This document shows, piece by piece, positions 1-15,400 of a DNA stretch of 64,000 nt. Within the stretch, counting starts at the first letter, position 1; the number at the start of each line of letters is the position of its first letter. Source of the stretch: Ariolimax columbianus (Eukaryota > Mollusca > Gastropoda > Stylommatophora > Arionidae); assembly GCA_036924085.1 (NCBI GenBank), contig JAVGWX010000004.1, forward strand, positions 11,535,916 through 11,599,915, written 5' to 3'. Under the pieces are notes generated by a model, which worked only from the letters and a program-made list of their open reading frames with translations, was not told where the DNA came from and did no database searches. Made by a program: the position numbers and the translations under genes.

Positions 1-276
1 CCTCCGAAAAGAAAAAAAATGCTCCAAGTACAAATTGTTTTTTTTTTTTAAAGATACACACACTAACTCTTCTGGAAATAAAAAGCATAAAATCTAAAGT
101 TTCCCCGATAACCAAAATACAACCATTTAGGAAAACTAGGAATGGGAAAATATGTGATTTTGTGAACATAGTTGCAAAAGTCAACATATCGGCTCCTGGG
201 TTTTCTTGAAAAATCTGGAAGCCGATGTATCGACTCATGAGAGTGAATGAATTAAACAAAATTAAATGGTCTACAG

Positions 277-537
277 GGGGACGGCGTGGCCAAGTGGTTA
301 AGTGGCACGGCTCACAACCAGAAGGTGCTGGGTTCGATCCCCATCACAGCACCGGCCGTTACCCCGGGGAAGCAAACCCTTAGAAAATGCAGGAGGAAGC
401 AGACCCTTACATAAAATGCATGCTGAAGTCGGATGCACTGGGCCGACAGGCGCAAAATAAAAACCACAGTGTAACGCACACACGCCTTGGGGAATAGATA
501 AATAAGGCAAACGCTAAAAAAAAAAAAAAAAAAAAAA
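277..537 (+). mobile_element. tRNA-derived SINE, family S1, full copy with target-site duplication
   Basis: A tRNA-like head holds box A (TGGCCAAGTGGTTAAG) and box B (GGTTCGATCCC). An unrelated body and a 22-base poly-A tail (516-537) follow. The perfect 13-base duplication AAATGGTCTACAG flanks it at 264-276 and 535-547. It lies in the last visible intron of the FLACC1-like gene, antisense to it. A diverged second copy is at ~37.5 kb. Confidence 0.85.
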
Positions 538-686
538 TGGTCTACAGTAACAACATATAACAGTTGCATGGTGCAGCATTCTTTTCAAAGGGACCAACTG
601 AAGGAGTGACTAATCCTCCTTTATGAATAAGATAATAGAGAACGCAAATTCAATCAAACAAGTAGCCATTTAGACAATGAACTCAC

Positions 687-784
687 CTATCTGGTTTTCC
701 ATGGTATCCTGAATTCCCTTGTGTTGAGCATCTATGGCCTGTTTTTGCTTCAGCAGTTCTTCCTTGTGATCAGCCACAATATCT
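687..784 (-). CDS. FLACC1: FLACC1-like coding exon 8 (coiled coil; last in window)
   Basis: The acceptor is TTTGTCCCTAG and the donor GTGAGTTC. The 98-base exon encodes DIVADHKEELLKQKQAI, then DAQHKGIQDTMENQI. It leaves one base, so at least one more exon must lie left of the window; I found none in 1-686. Confidence 0.65.
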
Positions 785-3700
785 CTAGGGACAAAATGAG
801 ATGAGATAAGTAGCGAAATAAACACTTATTCATTCATTATTTATCTGTATAGCCTCAGTTTAAAACAAATATCTACAGAAAACTCCCCTGCAAAAGCACG
901 CAAAGTGTTTTCTTAGGCAGATTGTGTGAAAACATTACAATTTTGATGTTTCTTTGTCAATTACTCTCCAGTACTCTTCACCATACAGAAGCAAAAAAAG
1001 CATGCAACTCTTGTATATTCTTAGTCTTGTGCTTGTGCTGTACTGCGAGGACTTCCAAATATTGTTTAAGCTAGCAAAGGCCACCCTAGACTTGTTCATT
1101 CTGCTTTTGATGTCTCTGTCTGTTCCACTGTCTGGTGTAGCTGTGCATCCGAGGTATGCCAATGTGTCTGTCTTTGAAGTTCTTCATTTTATATTTTAAT
1201 TGGCGTGGGATTTAAAATATTCAATGTCATGACTTCTGTTTTTTAAATATTAATACTCAGTCCAACTTGTTGACTATACACATTCAGTCTTTCCATTTTA
1301 TCTTGAATTTGTTGATGATAATAATAATAATAGCTGTCCCTCGTTATCAATGAAGACTGCCAACATCATCCTTGTCACAGCTTTCCCTGATAGGTGTGGG
1401 TGCGCATGGGACTGAAGAGACCAATGCAGACACGAAAACATCTGTTGCCTGATGGGCACATGAGGTCTGTAGAAGGTGTTGCTGTTCTTGCTTTTCATGA
1501 TTTTCAGGTCTCACGTCTGCTCTGGGCTTTCACAACACAGTGGTCCTTGCTGTTAGCTACACCTGCTTGGACTGCGCTTCTCCAGTTAGATCTGTTTTGC
1601 GCAAGACATTCTCAGGTGGTGACATCTATCTTGCAACTTCTCAGTGAGTCCCTCAGACTGTCTTTAAAAAATTTCTTTGGGTGCCCTCTCTTGCGCCATC
1701 CCTCTCTCAGCTTGACATAGAGGAGATTCTTTGGGAGCTTTTTGTCTGACATACGTACGAGGTGTCCGGTCCATCCTAGTCGTGCTTTTTCCAGCAGTGC
1801 ATAAATGCTGGGCATATCAGCCCTCGACAGTACATCAATGTCAGTGACACAATCTTGCCATTGGATATTGTGTTGATCAAGATGTGTTGACATGAGTGTG
1901 CAAAATAATGCACACTCATCTGTGTATTCCAGATCTTCCAGTGTAGAAAACAATGTCTATCTTATTTCTCACGGGCTGTTCTCTGTGACTTGTCACATCA
2001 TCCAGTCAATGACAGTTAGGAAGAGGGTATCCGTACCTTACTCTTGTTTTCACCTCAAAAGTTTGATCACTCTGTCCAACACTGCATGCAACATTTGTAT
2101 ACAAGCTCTTAATGTTTGAAATGAAGCAGATAGGAATACTGTAAGCTCTCAGTATCATTCAAAGACAATTCTGATTAACATGTTGAAGCCTTTTTTTTAA
2201 GTCAACAAAATTTATGTAAAGTTATGTTTGCCATTTTGAACATTGCTCTATTATGTTTCTAAAGAAGAGGATATTGTCTGCACTATCTCTGCATTTTCTG
2301 AACCCTGCTTGTTTCTTCCTCAGTTTTTTTCTCTTGTGCAGTTGATATTCTTTGGATTATTATCCAGTCTAGTATTTTGCTAGTTACTGAGAGAAGAATG
2401 ATTCCTCTCCAACTATTTCAGTTCATAATGTCACCCCTTTTTTGGTAATTTCTCAACAATTTCTTTGCTCTGTTCCTGTAGTGCTGTCTCAGTCTGCCAA
2501 ATGTGCATGAAAAGTGGAATGAATATCTCTGCTGCTAATTCAGGATTAATTTTAAAAAGTTCTGCGTTCAAGGGACATGACCTGAGGCTTTTCCATTCTT
2601 CAACCCCTTGATAGGTTTGATAATTTCTTCCCTTTGGGGAATATCTAGGTCTGTTCTGGTCTCAGGAATGTTTATCTGTGTCTCGGGTGAATTCTTATTG
2701 AATGTTTCTCTGAAATGTTCTGTCCATCTTGCTTCTTGCCCATGTTCTGTTGTGATGAGGCTCCCATGCTTATCTTTCATTGGTCTAATGCTGCTTGCCT
2801 CTCATCTTCCACATATTGTTTTTGTTATTTTGTACACTGTACTTTGTTAATTCCTGAGTCTTGCTACAGGACATTTTCCACCATCACCGCTAGGAGATAG
2901 ATCAATATAGAGTTCCCTGAGACCTGAAAACAACGTCAAGGGTTATTCAGGATATAAAATGTTGAGAAAGGTTGGTCTAGAGAGCTGTTGTACTGTTTGT
3001 ACTCAGGACAGAAACATCATAAGGCTGATCTAGACAGCTTTTATATCCTTCTATTTAAGGACAGAAACACAAACTACAAAAAACATATTATTCTGCATCT
3101 TTATTAACTGATCAGACTGAATGTGTATTTAAATAATTGTTTACTAAATGATCATGTGTTCCTTCAACTGAAAGACATTTTAGTTGTATTTTTCCATGGG
3201 AGTTAGTGAGATCTTTTTTGATTGTTATTAGGAGCGAATACTGGGATATAAATACAAATGACAATTGGTAAACAAACAGAACAAAACTGGAAAAAGCTAC
3301 AAAAATATGGTCTTAGCTGAGAAGAATAAGAAAGATATGCTATGGGAGGTGTATGCACAGAGGAAGCTTATTACATATATCAAAAGAAAGCAATCATCTT
3401 GTATTTGTGAAGAGAAGGGGAGGCAGTTTTTCATGATAAGAAATGGTTTGGGGTAAGCTGTGACAATAGGTACAGTTGCAATAAATGAACGGAGGCTAAA
3501 GAGATAAAGATTGCTGGACAGTTTGAACATCATGGTTCACAAGGGAGTCAATAATACAATTGGTAAACAGCAAGAGAGACAGAGAGTTGTGGAGATTCAT
3601 ATTCAGCGTTGCCAAGGGGGCAAGTCATGATGGTATACCTGATTTGGTCTTGAAACTGTGAGTTCATCTGATCTACTCTGTCTTTGAGTAACTCTTCTGC

Positions 3701-6700
3701 CTGTAGAGAATACATAATGACAGTTTTCAAAGGAACATGTTCCATGATTGAATCACTAGGCTGTTTTCACTACTACTTCCCTTCTATCATGACAATCAAA
3801 GGTCATCAGTGCATGATGACAACCTAATCAGTAAGACTTTTCCAATCAAACCATCAATATATCGCCAACCCAATCAGCAAAACATATCCAATCCAATCAG
3901 CAAAACATCTCCAACCCAATCAGCAAAACATCTCCAACCCAATCAGCAAGTCATCTCTAACCCAAGTAGCAATGCGACATTACCAACCCAATCAGCAAAA
4001 CATCTCCAACCCAATCAGCAAGAGATCTCCAATCCAATCAGCAAGATATTGCTCACCCAATCAGCAAGACAGAATATAAGACAGACTAATTACAGAAGTA
4101 TGTGTGAATGTATGTTTGTGTGCATGTGAGCTGTCACAAGAAATTGACAGCTACAGTTGCTGTTTCTGCCAAGTGAAAGAACTAAATGAGTGTCAGACTG
4201 ACCTTCCGTTTGGTTTGTTTGTGATTAAGTCTTTCCTCCTCCAAATATAGGCAGAGGTCAGAGATCTGCTGCTGCAACTGTACAACCAGACCATCTCTGC
4301 AACATGAGTTTTTGTGTGTATAAATGGTGAGTCAGAAACTAATAACAGCAACAATTACTAGTATTAATAGTAGACTATCATAATTACAACGATAAATGTC
4401 AGAATGAAAGAGCAATTGTTCATAAAAGTGTTCCATTATTCTACACGCTAGTGCATCCACGCACATAAAACAGTTAACAAATCATCAATTGTTCATAGAA
4501 GTGTTCCATTATTCTACACGCTAGTGCATCCACGCACAGAAAACAGTTAACAAATCATCAATTGTTTTGTGTCCATCACAATTTTTCAGGTAAATCATTT
4601 GTCTATATTTTGTATAAATGATGTAGCATTATTATATTACTGGTATTAATAATAATAACGCACACTTAATATTGAATAAAAAAATGTAATTTTTATCATG
4701 TTTCTATGATGGGAGTATTCAAAGATTTGTTCTTGCGCACAAATTTAGTCATTGAATATTCATACATGCCAACTGTACCAGATGAAAACTTGCACGCTGC
4801 ACAAATATAAATAATCTGTTTCTGTTTTTAAGAATCGACGTAACTGCACTCCGGGCATACCCATAGGTGCTCAGTCTTTCTCATCAAATGTCGTAAGGTA
4901 TGGATGCTGATGGTCCCTGTAGCTCGCTGGTTGTACACTCTCCTGTGCCCCAATCCGCTTGAACCTCGTTTAATGTAGAAACTTTGCAGTCTGTGGATTG
5001 CTGCTTCATCTATTGCGGTGTCCTCATCCAGCAGGCGGTCATTGATTGATTTCAAAATGTCACTTCTATCCATCACTAATGTGCCCATGATGGGAGCTTG
5101 TGAAGCCATGATGTCTGCTCTTTCATTGCCCTGAACCCTGGCATGAGCAGGACAGTAGATCCATGTCAACGCCTAGAGGTTTGAGGCCTCAACAGCTGCT
5201 TTCCACTCGTATCTAAGCCATCCCTTCTGTACTTTCTGAAGTACGGCTTGCGCGTCTGTCACAATGGCTGCCCTTGTTATAGAAGTCTCATTATGTTCTG
5301 TCCTGTCAAGCTCAAATGTTACTGTCCCCTGGATAAATTCATAAGGGCACAGTCTCCAGCTAAGAAATGACAAAAATTGTGGATACTGATGGTTCCAGTA
5401 ACTGCTTGTTATACTAGTTGTACGTGGTCATTTATCAACCTCAGAATGTCCCCTCTTTGCATGTCCAATCCATATACAAAGTCACCAATCTCATAATGTT
5501 AGACAAGTACTATAGAAATCCTTACTGCAAGAACACAAACATGCATTGCTACAAATTTCCTGTAAGAAGGATAACTGCAGTGGTGACTCCACACTCTTGA
5601 TGAAACAGAAAAGAAAGGATGATGTTTACTGATACACAAAGATTATCAACGATAGAAAAAAACAACTGTAATAAAAAAACAACTGTGGGAAAAAGCTAAC
5701 ATTTTGATTTTATTATGGGATGAACACATGTTAGTATTCACCATAACTCTCGGCACACTTCTCCAATATGGCTGACCCAATCTTCAATCTTACAAAATTT
5801 AATTCTCTCTGAATACTGTTTAGTTCAGTTTCTGTGACAACATGTAAGTTCACTCCCATGTCTTTCTAACACAGCTCACTCCCATGTCTGTCAAACACAG
5901 TTCAATTCTGTTGTGTCTGTCCAGACTCTAAACATTGATTCCTTTACAGTTCAGTTCTGTCATGTCTGTCTAACACAGTTCAGTTCTGTCATGTCTGTCT
6001 AGACTCTAAGCATTGATTCATTCACAGTTTAGTTCTGTTGTGTCTGTCTAGACTCTAAACATTGATTCCTTTACAGTTCAGTTCTGTCATGTCTGTCTAA
6101 CACAGTTCAGTTCTGTTGTGTCTGTCCAGACTCTAAACATTGATTCCTTTACAGTTCAGTTCTGTCATGTCTGTCTAACACAGTTCAGTTCTGTCATGTC
6201 TGTCTAGACTCTAAGCATTGATTCATTCACAGTTTAGTTCTGTTGTGTCTGTCTAGACTCTAAACATTGATTCCTTTACAGTTCAGTTCTATCATATCTG
6301 TCTATACTCTAAGTATTGATTCCTTTAGTCCTGCCAATTATTGAATATTGTTGTCATGTTTCACTTGTTACATCTTCTATATGTCCTTTCATGACAAGTT
6401 TTAACAAGTCCTTTGTGGTGACACTTTTATCTGTTCAATTTTCTCTTTCTGCTTCATCTTCATCATCAGTCCCGTAACCTAGAAGGTCGTTAGGCACCGT
6501 TATTGCAGTTTGTCAAACCAGTTCATGCCATATGTCTCGATTTTTCACCAGGGTATTAGTTTCAGCTATAGACCTTCTCATCCACTCTTTTATATTGTCC
6601 TCCCATCTCTTGTTTGGCCTCCCTCTCCCACGCTTCCCAGGCACAGTGCCTTGCAGGCCGGTCTTGGTCAACTCCACCAATCATGATATATGTCCATACC

Positions 6701-9466
6701 CTGTCAATTTTATTCTTCTATAAATTGAGATTCAGTGGTCTAATGGTTGTCAGCTTGGTTTACAATCCCATTGTACCAGGTTCGAATTACATTGCACTCT
6801 ATTTGACAGACTGGGCAAATCATGAATTTTTTCATAGTCGACCCAGCTGTAAATGGATACCTGATGAAATCATGGTAAAATTTCAGAGCTGCTGGGGGAG
6901 GTACGTGCTCTGTCATCAGCACTTTCAGCAATAAAAGGGATTGAGCGCATATGGGGGTGTTCAGGTGCAATGACATCAGTTCTATGAACCATTTTCCATT
7001 TTCTTCTATAAGTGTCACCAGAGTGGTAGAGTAGTTAGTGTACTTGTCTTTTGCAGTAAAAGAGTTTGATTCAATCCCCAGTAATAAACACACTTAGTTG
7101 TACCCAGTTGAAAATGGTACTTGAGTCATTGTATGGGAAGGCATAGCAGCAAATTGGGAACTGGTCGCTGCACCTCACAAAAGCTGTGACCTCATGCAAT
7201 GGAGTCTACAATAACTCCTCCCTCATGGCCACATCTGCTATAGACTAGCTTTACTATCTTATTTATTCTTCTATAAATCATGTAGTTCCATGAAAGAACA
7301 GATGAACCAAGTGTAGAATATGCACATATATTTTACCTGTCTGGATCACTTGGCATCTGTTTCCTGGAAGTGCTAAAAAAAAAGGTGTAATTATAATATT
7401 TTATTTTTGATCACCTTCATCTCATCTCATCTCAACTCATCTCATCTCATCTGTATATCTATATTTATGTTGTTAGATATTGTTGATCGCAGCTTCACTT
7501 TTGCGCTGTCTTTATTGTCATCGTAACTGTCAATTTCCGTCTCTGTTGCGCTTCATTTACTCCATCAATATTCACCATTTTCTTGGTCAACACCTTTGCC
7601 ACAAAGTCACACATTCCTGTGACATGTTTAAATCATGGCATTCTTGTCATATGTTTCAATCATGACATTATTGTCACCTGTTTCAATCATGACATTTTGT
7701 CCCCAGTTTCAATCATGACATACTTGTTACCTATTTTAATCATGATATTCTTGTCATGTTTCAATCATTTGGTTCTCTGTCTGACAATATACATACCATG
7801 ACTTGCATTGTTGACTCTGTCTCTTTCAGTAGCCCAGATGGTTTTTGCAAGCATCTCATTACATATGTTGTCCCTTTTTTCTATCACTAGAACTACTCTA
7901 AATTGGATGTAACATGAGTTTTGACTTTTCTCTTAAATCAGAGTTGGTGTACAGCTTGTCCAATAAATTTACAGCTCAAGCAAATAGTCTTTAGAAGGCA
8001 CTTAAAAAGGATTTTACTCACAGAACAATCATAAAACAGACTTCCTGTTGATTTTAATCAACATTGAAGAACTCTCTAGCAACAAAGAAACAATACTGTC
8101 TGACATATACAATCGTTGACAAAGATAAATGAAATGAATCTTGCTGTGAATAGACCACATAGTAATATAGGAGCACTATTTTCGTCACACCAGATCCTGA
8201 CATATGCTCAGTGAGACAAATCTCCACAGGAAATATATAAATTCTCACAACTGAAACAAAATCATGCACAATAATATCAGTATCTGAACCACCCAATAAC
8301 AACTTTGTCTTCAAAGATCCTGATAACTTCAGATCACAAAACAATATAATAGTCATGGGAGATTTTAACTGTCACAGGGTACATTGTCTGTATGGAGGTA
8401 CAATGACACAGCCACTACTGACGATGAGCTGGAGAACTGGGTAGAGCAGAGTGAATTACAACTCTTGCATGACCCAAAATTACCACCATCTTTTAAAAGT
8501 TGCAGATGGCAAAGAGGATACGATCCTGACAGCATATTTACAAGCGGCAAAATAATACATAATGTGATGAAATCTTTAGAGGAGCCTCTGCCATGGAAGC
8601 AGCACAGGTCAGTATCATGCTGTTAAATTAGTTGTCGAACCAAAGAATGTATCTTTCAAAAGCCGTTTCAACTTTAAACGAGCCTTAGTGAGGGTCCATT
8701 TGCGCCCATGACCTAGACAAAGAGGTGAATAAGCCAGAACCAATTGTCGCTAAATATAAGGCTTTTGCTGAACTAACAAAAAGGATCCTCAGACGTCACA
8801 TACCTAGAAGCCGCAGAGCCCAGTATATTTGTGGTCTTAACGTAGACTCAAGGGCACTATATTAGTAATACCTGCTACTACATGAAAGTGACCACTTCTC
8901 TGAGGAGACTATTTAGGTTCAGGAAGACCTCCTTCACATAATTTCAAACTCAAAAACAGAAAATTGGTGCCCTACTGTGGAAGGTATGGACATGAAATAA
9001 AACAGTTAATTCACTGGGAACATCAATAATCTAAGTAATGACCTAGTGAGCTCTACCATAGACATAATGCAAGGTACTCCTAACAGAATAGTCCACTAGA
9101 TACTGCTGAACAGGAAAACCACAAACAAAATAGAACAAGATCCAGCAGGATTGCAAAAATGGGAATGACTTTCTGGCGACATCATTCTCCATAGAGGAAT
9201 TAAATATACATCAAATGAAAAACAACAAAGCAGCTGGCCCTGATGAACAGAACAGGAAGCCTTGACACACTTTCATTGATGACCTATATAGTATAAAGGT
9301 TTCGGTGATGATGAAATGTTGAATATTATGGATCTCTCTGTGTAATTCGGTTGTGCCTTCACTTAAGTGGTACTAGAGATAACATTCTGGAGTAAAATCA
9401 TAAATTTCTGTGGCCACACACAGTTATTCTTCTTCTTCTTGTATCTCCTCCTCCTCCTTTTTTTCC

Positions 9467-9497
<31 letters not shown>

Positions 9498-12400
9498 CCA
9501 GAAAAAAGCAAGTCATCCACTCTATTATTCTTGAATCATATATGGTCTCCTGGTGAAATTGGATATGTCGGACCGAAAGGTGCAAATATCGCAGTCAAGC
9601 TGTAAACTACGACACAACATATTCCGTTCTTTAGACAGCATCTTGCTACTTGCAAAGTCAAAATCCTTTTCAAGGCTTGGTAGCCACTATCATAAACGAT
9701 TCACTCTTCTGTTCTTATATCATATATGGTCCACTATGATAAACGATTCACTCTTCTGTTCTTGTATCATATATGGTTCACTATGATAAATGATTCACTC
9801 TTTTGTTCTTGTATCATATATGGTTCACTATGATAAATGATTCACTCTTCTGTTCTTGTATCATATATGGTCCACTATGATAAACGATTCACTCTTCTGT
9901 TTTTGTATCATACATGGTTCACTATGATAAACGATTCACTCTTCTGTTCTTGTATCATATATGGTTCACTATGATAAACGATTCACTCTTCTGTTCATGT
10001 ATCATATATGGTTCACTATGATAAATGATTCACTCTTTTGTTCTTGTATCATATATGGTTCACTATGATAAATGATTCACTCTTCTGTTCTTGTATCATG
10101 TTGTTGATGTTTAATAGCTCACGATGATCATGTTTTCTCTTTTGTACATCTGGAAAAGTGCATTAAATAGTGGGCTGCAGTAGATTTCCTCATATCTTGA
10201 GAATACTTATGAATGCAGACTTCCAACCTCTAAACTGTTTTGCTATGTCGACCTCCTTAGCAAGCCTTCCATGAAACAGCCTGTTTCCAGGATGAACTGT
10301 ATGGAAGTGAGGCAGAGTCTTGATCAGTATATTTCACCTGACACAGGCTAAGATTGTCTGATCTGTGTGTTTCGCCTGACCCTGGCTAACATTGTCTGAT
10401 CAGTGTGTTTCACCTGACCATGTCTAACTTTGTCTGATCAGCATGTTTTGTCTGACCCTGGCTAACATTGTCTGATCAGTATGTTTTGTCTGACCCTGGC
10501 TAATATTGTCTGATGAGTATGTTTCACCTGACCCTGGCTAACATTGTCTGATCAGTATATTTCACCTGACCCTGGCTAACATTGTCTGATCAGTATATTT
10601 CACCTGACCCTGGCTAACATTGTCTGATCAGTATATTTCACCTGACCCTGGCTAACAATGTCTGATCAGTATATTTTGTCTGACCAGACATAATCTTCTT
10701 TTTTTATTCTTGTATCCTATATATGATATTGTTTCTAGAACTTTCTGTGAAACTCAGAAGGCTGCTCTTCGCTATACAGGATTTTGCTCTGTGTGAATGA
10801 TGGAGTGTGAAATACTTTGAGTCAGTCTTTTATCATAGGAGAGGAGAGGACATACACACTTAATGTCCTATTTAATTGCTAGGAAACTGTAAGTGCAACA
10901 ACTCCATTACACATTGGCATTATTTCTCCACAACTCTCATAAAACTGATTCTAGACATGGGTTATTGGGACTCTCTAATGTGCTTTTTTTTATATACGAA
11001 CAAGTTTTTCACACATGCAAAGTTAAAATGACTTCTAATGCCAGATCCCATATTTCTTTTTCAAGAAAGATATAATGTGGTATTATATAAAAATATAAAT
11101 ATAAAAATATGATAGCTAAGTTCTGCGATTTTGAACCACGATTAATGAAAAAAGAACAAGTCCTCTGAACAGTATAATTCAATTGCTAAACATTTATAAA
11201 GAAGGGTCGTGTATAGTAAACTGATATCAAACTATCACTGCACAAATACATGAAGTGCTTTGGTACAGACATCTTGCAAAGTGGTTCAACTGCGGTGGTG
11301 TCCCATAGCTCTTTTAAGAGTGAAAGTGGGACAAGAGAAAACAGAAGAAAGACGACTTATCATTAGATGGAACTCACCTGCTGGTGTCTTGCAGAATGGG
11401 TTCAAAGAATTCATCTGTGATGGTGACGTGGTTTCTGTTCTTACTTCTTGACAGGGTGTAGCCATGGCCGAGCTGAAAGTTAACCACTGGGTTCTGTATG
11501 GAAAACACTTGACTGTTTTAGGGTATGACATGGTGTTGTTACGGTATGAAGGTCTCTGAAACCTGGGGTACATCTGCTACTTATTTGAGTACAAAAGTCA
11601 CACAAAACACAGCCCATTTGTCAGTTTCATAGAAGTAGAAGATGGAAATTCCAATTTCAAAAACAAGAAATTTCACATAACATGCGACAACAAGATAATC
11701 CAAGAACAATAAATTAATAACAAATGCTACAACAACACTGAAAGTAGCCTCAAGAAACAGAGAAGTCAATTATATCGCAGTTTGTTTGTCAGTGTGCTAC
11801 ATACTTTCATTACTTTGCTATTAGTGTAATATATACTATCATTACTTTGTAATGATAATAATAGAAGAGTCACAGGCAGCGGCATCTGACAAAGAAGGGT
11901 GGCGTGACATTGTGAGGATGTCTTCATGTATGCCCCAACGACCTCACCAGTTACAGGATGACCTGACCTGACTTTGTAATTAGTTTGCAATATACACAAG
12001 TGCATCAAAAGTTAAACTGGGATGTTGGAATGTCTGTACCATGCTGACTGGACTATCTGATAACCTGCATGATATAAACGATGCTAGAAAGACACACGTA
12101 TAAATGACGAACTGAAAAGACTGGATGCGGACATTGCAGCACTCCAAAAAACTCGGTTAGCGAGCTCGGGGACAATGAGTGAGAAAGACTACTTATTCCA
12201 CTGGCAAGGAAAAGACCCAATGAAAAGAGAGAGCATGGTGTAGGCTTTACAGTTAAAAAGTCTCTATTACTTATAGTTGAACCAGGTGAGAATGGTTCAG
12301 AACGCCTGCTTACGCTTCATCTCCATACCCCAGTAGGTCCCGTCACCCTTGTCAGTGTAAATGCACCTACCTTGTGCTCCACACCTGAAGTCAAAGATAA

Positions 12401-15400
12401 GTTATATGATGATTTATCAGTGATCATTAAAAGCATCCATAGTCACAAACAGCTTGTTCTACTGGGTGATTTCAATGCTAGAGTGGGCGCTGATCACGAC
12501 TCATGGCCTTCATGTCTTGGCAAGTTTGGAGTTGGACAAATTAATTAAAATGGTCAGCGGCTCCTATAGCTCTGTGCCTACCATGAACTTTGTGTGACCA
12601 ACTCTTATTTTCAGACCAAACCCAAACATAAGGTAACGTGGATGTACCCATGATCAAAGCACTAGCATCAGCTGGATCTAATTCTTATCAGAAGATCTCT
12701 GTGTTCCTGACGCGCACTTACCATCAGCTGGATCTTATTCTTATCAGAAGATCTCTGTGCTACTGACGCGCACTTACCATCAGCTGGATCTATTTCTTAT
12801 CAGAAGATCTCTGTGCTCCTGACGCGCACTTACCATCAGCTGGATCTAATTCTTATCAGAAGATCTCTGTGTTCCTGACGCGCACTTACCATAGTGCAGA
12901 CTGTGACACAGATCATTGTTTGGTTCGATGTGAAATAACATTGCAGCCAAAGACGTTCCATCACACCAGAAACAGAGGCAAGCCATGCATAGATGCATAT
13001 AGAATGTTGGGCCCTGCGCTGATCAAGAGATTTCACAATGCTTTTCAGGAAACTCTCAATATCCAACATCATGACACCGCTCTTACAGAGACCTCTGGCA
13101 GCATTTTTGAAATGTCAACACTGCACTTGCTACATTTGGAAGAACTGTTAAATCAGATGACTGATTTGAAGCGAAAGTGGAGGATATGACATCTGTCATT
13201 GATACCAAGCGCGCTGCTCTGATTAAATATAATCAGTGTCCAAATGTAGGTACTCTGTACAACTTCAAGTCAACCAGAAGCCAGGTACAACAAACAGCTC
13301 GTCGGTGTGCAAATGAGTATTGGCTACAGCTGAGTGAAAACATCCAGACTGCAGTACAAACAGGGAACATAGGACAAATGTACGGTTATATAAAGAAAGC
13401 TATTAGCCCTGCTAGTAGGAAAACAAAACCGCTCAAATCTATTTCTGGTGAGAAAATAACAGATAAAGGAAAGCAGATGAAGCGATAAATCGAGCACTAT
13501 TCTGAACTCTACTCGTGCGTCATTATAGTCATTCCCACAGCCCTTGATGCTGTCAAAAGTTATCCCAGTATGGACAAGTTTGACATTGAACCATCTATAG
13601 AAGATCTGAAAAAAGATGTTGACAGCTAGGCCCTGGGAAAACCACCAGGCAGTGACGGAATCCCACCTGATCTGATCAAACGCTGTAAAGATACACTTTT
13701 GCAACCACTGTATATGATGTTATGTCAATGCTGGAAAGAGGTCACAATACCTCAAGATATGAGAGATGCACAGATTCTAACATAATACAAAAACAAAGGT
13801 GATAGAAGTGACTGTAATAACTATCAAGGTGTCTCTCTGCTTAGTGTTGCAGGCAAAGTCTTCGCCAGAGTTATCTTACTAAGACTACAGAAATTGGCCG
13901 AGCGTGTGTATCCGGAGTCAAAGTGTGGATTCAAGTCTGGAAGATCAACGATCGGCATGATTTTCTCTCTTCAACACCCTTCAGGAAAAGTCACATAAGC
14001 AGAACCAGCCCTATTATGTTGCCTTTATTGACCTGACAAAGGCATTGGATTTGGTTAGTAGGAATGGACTCTTCAAAATCCTCTCTAAAATAGGCTGCCC
14101 AAACAAACTGCTGCGACTAATAATATCGTTCCATGAGAGCATGACAGGAACAGTCCAATGTGATGGTAGCATATCACAACCATTTGGAATTCTAAGTGGT
14201 GTTAAGCAGGGCTGTGTTCTGGCCCTGACACTGTTCAGAATCTTCTTTGCTGTTACTTAAACATGTATTTAGTAACGCAAATAAAGGAATCTGCCTTCAC
14301 ACTAGGTCGGATGGAAGGATTTAACCTTGTAAGGTTCAAGGTCAAAATGAAGATAAGGGAGATCGCATAGAGTGGAGGTAAGGGAAGTGGGGGTGTTTGT
14401 TTGTTTCAAAGTCATCAGTCATCGTGTAGAGTGGAGGTAAGGGAAGTGGGGGTGTTTGTTTGTTTCAAAGTCATCAGTCATCACATAGAGTGGAGGTAAG
14501 GGAAGTGGGGGTGTTTGTTTGTTTCAAAGTCATCAGTCATCACGTAGAGTGCAGGTAAGGGAAGTGGGGGTGTTTGTTTGTTTCAAAGTCATCAGTCATC
14601 ACATAGAGTGGAGGTAAGGGAAGTGGGGGTGTTTGTTTGTTTCAAAGTCATCAGTCATCACGTAGAGTGGAGGCTGAATTTTTATCAAATAAACCTATAT
14701 GTTACTGGTGTTTCAAACCATCTCCCGATTATGGGGCCTGTCTCCAGAACACCGTGCCACTTGCTCGCTCCTCCCTTCAATTAAGCACCTACCTAATTTC
14801 AGCAAGAGAAGCCTGAATTTTTGCCCACTTTTGTAACATTTCTATTACCTCATTAAAAAAAAATTAAGCGAAGCTGCGGCATGACTGAGGGTTAAAAAGT
14901 CAATAAAAACATATATAGGCATGTCTCAGTTACCCCACCCAACAGAAATAAAATGAAACCTATGTTATGGCCACAAAATCTTCATTAGGGACAAAAAATA
15001 AACAAAAACACCTAACAAATCACAAAGAAATAAACAAAGACAATGGACTAGAAGCTAATACATTACGTGAGATAACAGCCATCAGCTAGAGAGCGGTCGA
15101 GAATTTGTGAATCCCAGTATGTCATTTATGGCAGAGCACATCAAATAAGAAATGAAAACATTTACCAATGAATATATGCACTCATGGTACTACACATGCA
15201 TACATATCAATAGATACACATATATATATATGTTACAGAAAGTTCCTCAGAAAAACCTCAACAAAGAATAAGGCGAATATAGACATTCGGCAAAAGTTGA
15301 GCATAGAGGTGAACTGGTTTATCAATTCTATTTTGGCCAGAAAATGTAAATATTTTGATCACATTAAGAGACACAACGGTCTTGAGAGAATAGTGATGAA

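Noticed and set aside
277..350. Functional tRNA gene
   Set aside because: Box A and box B are present, but a SINE body, poly-A tail and target duplication follow, and the sequence does not close a standard acceptor stem.
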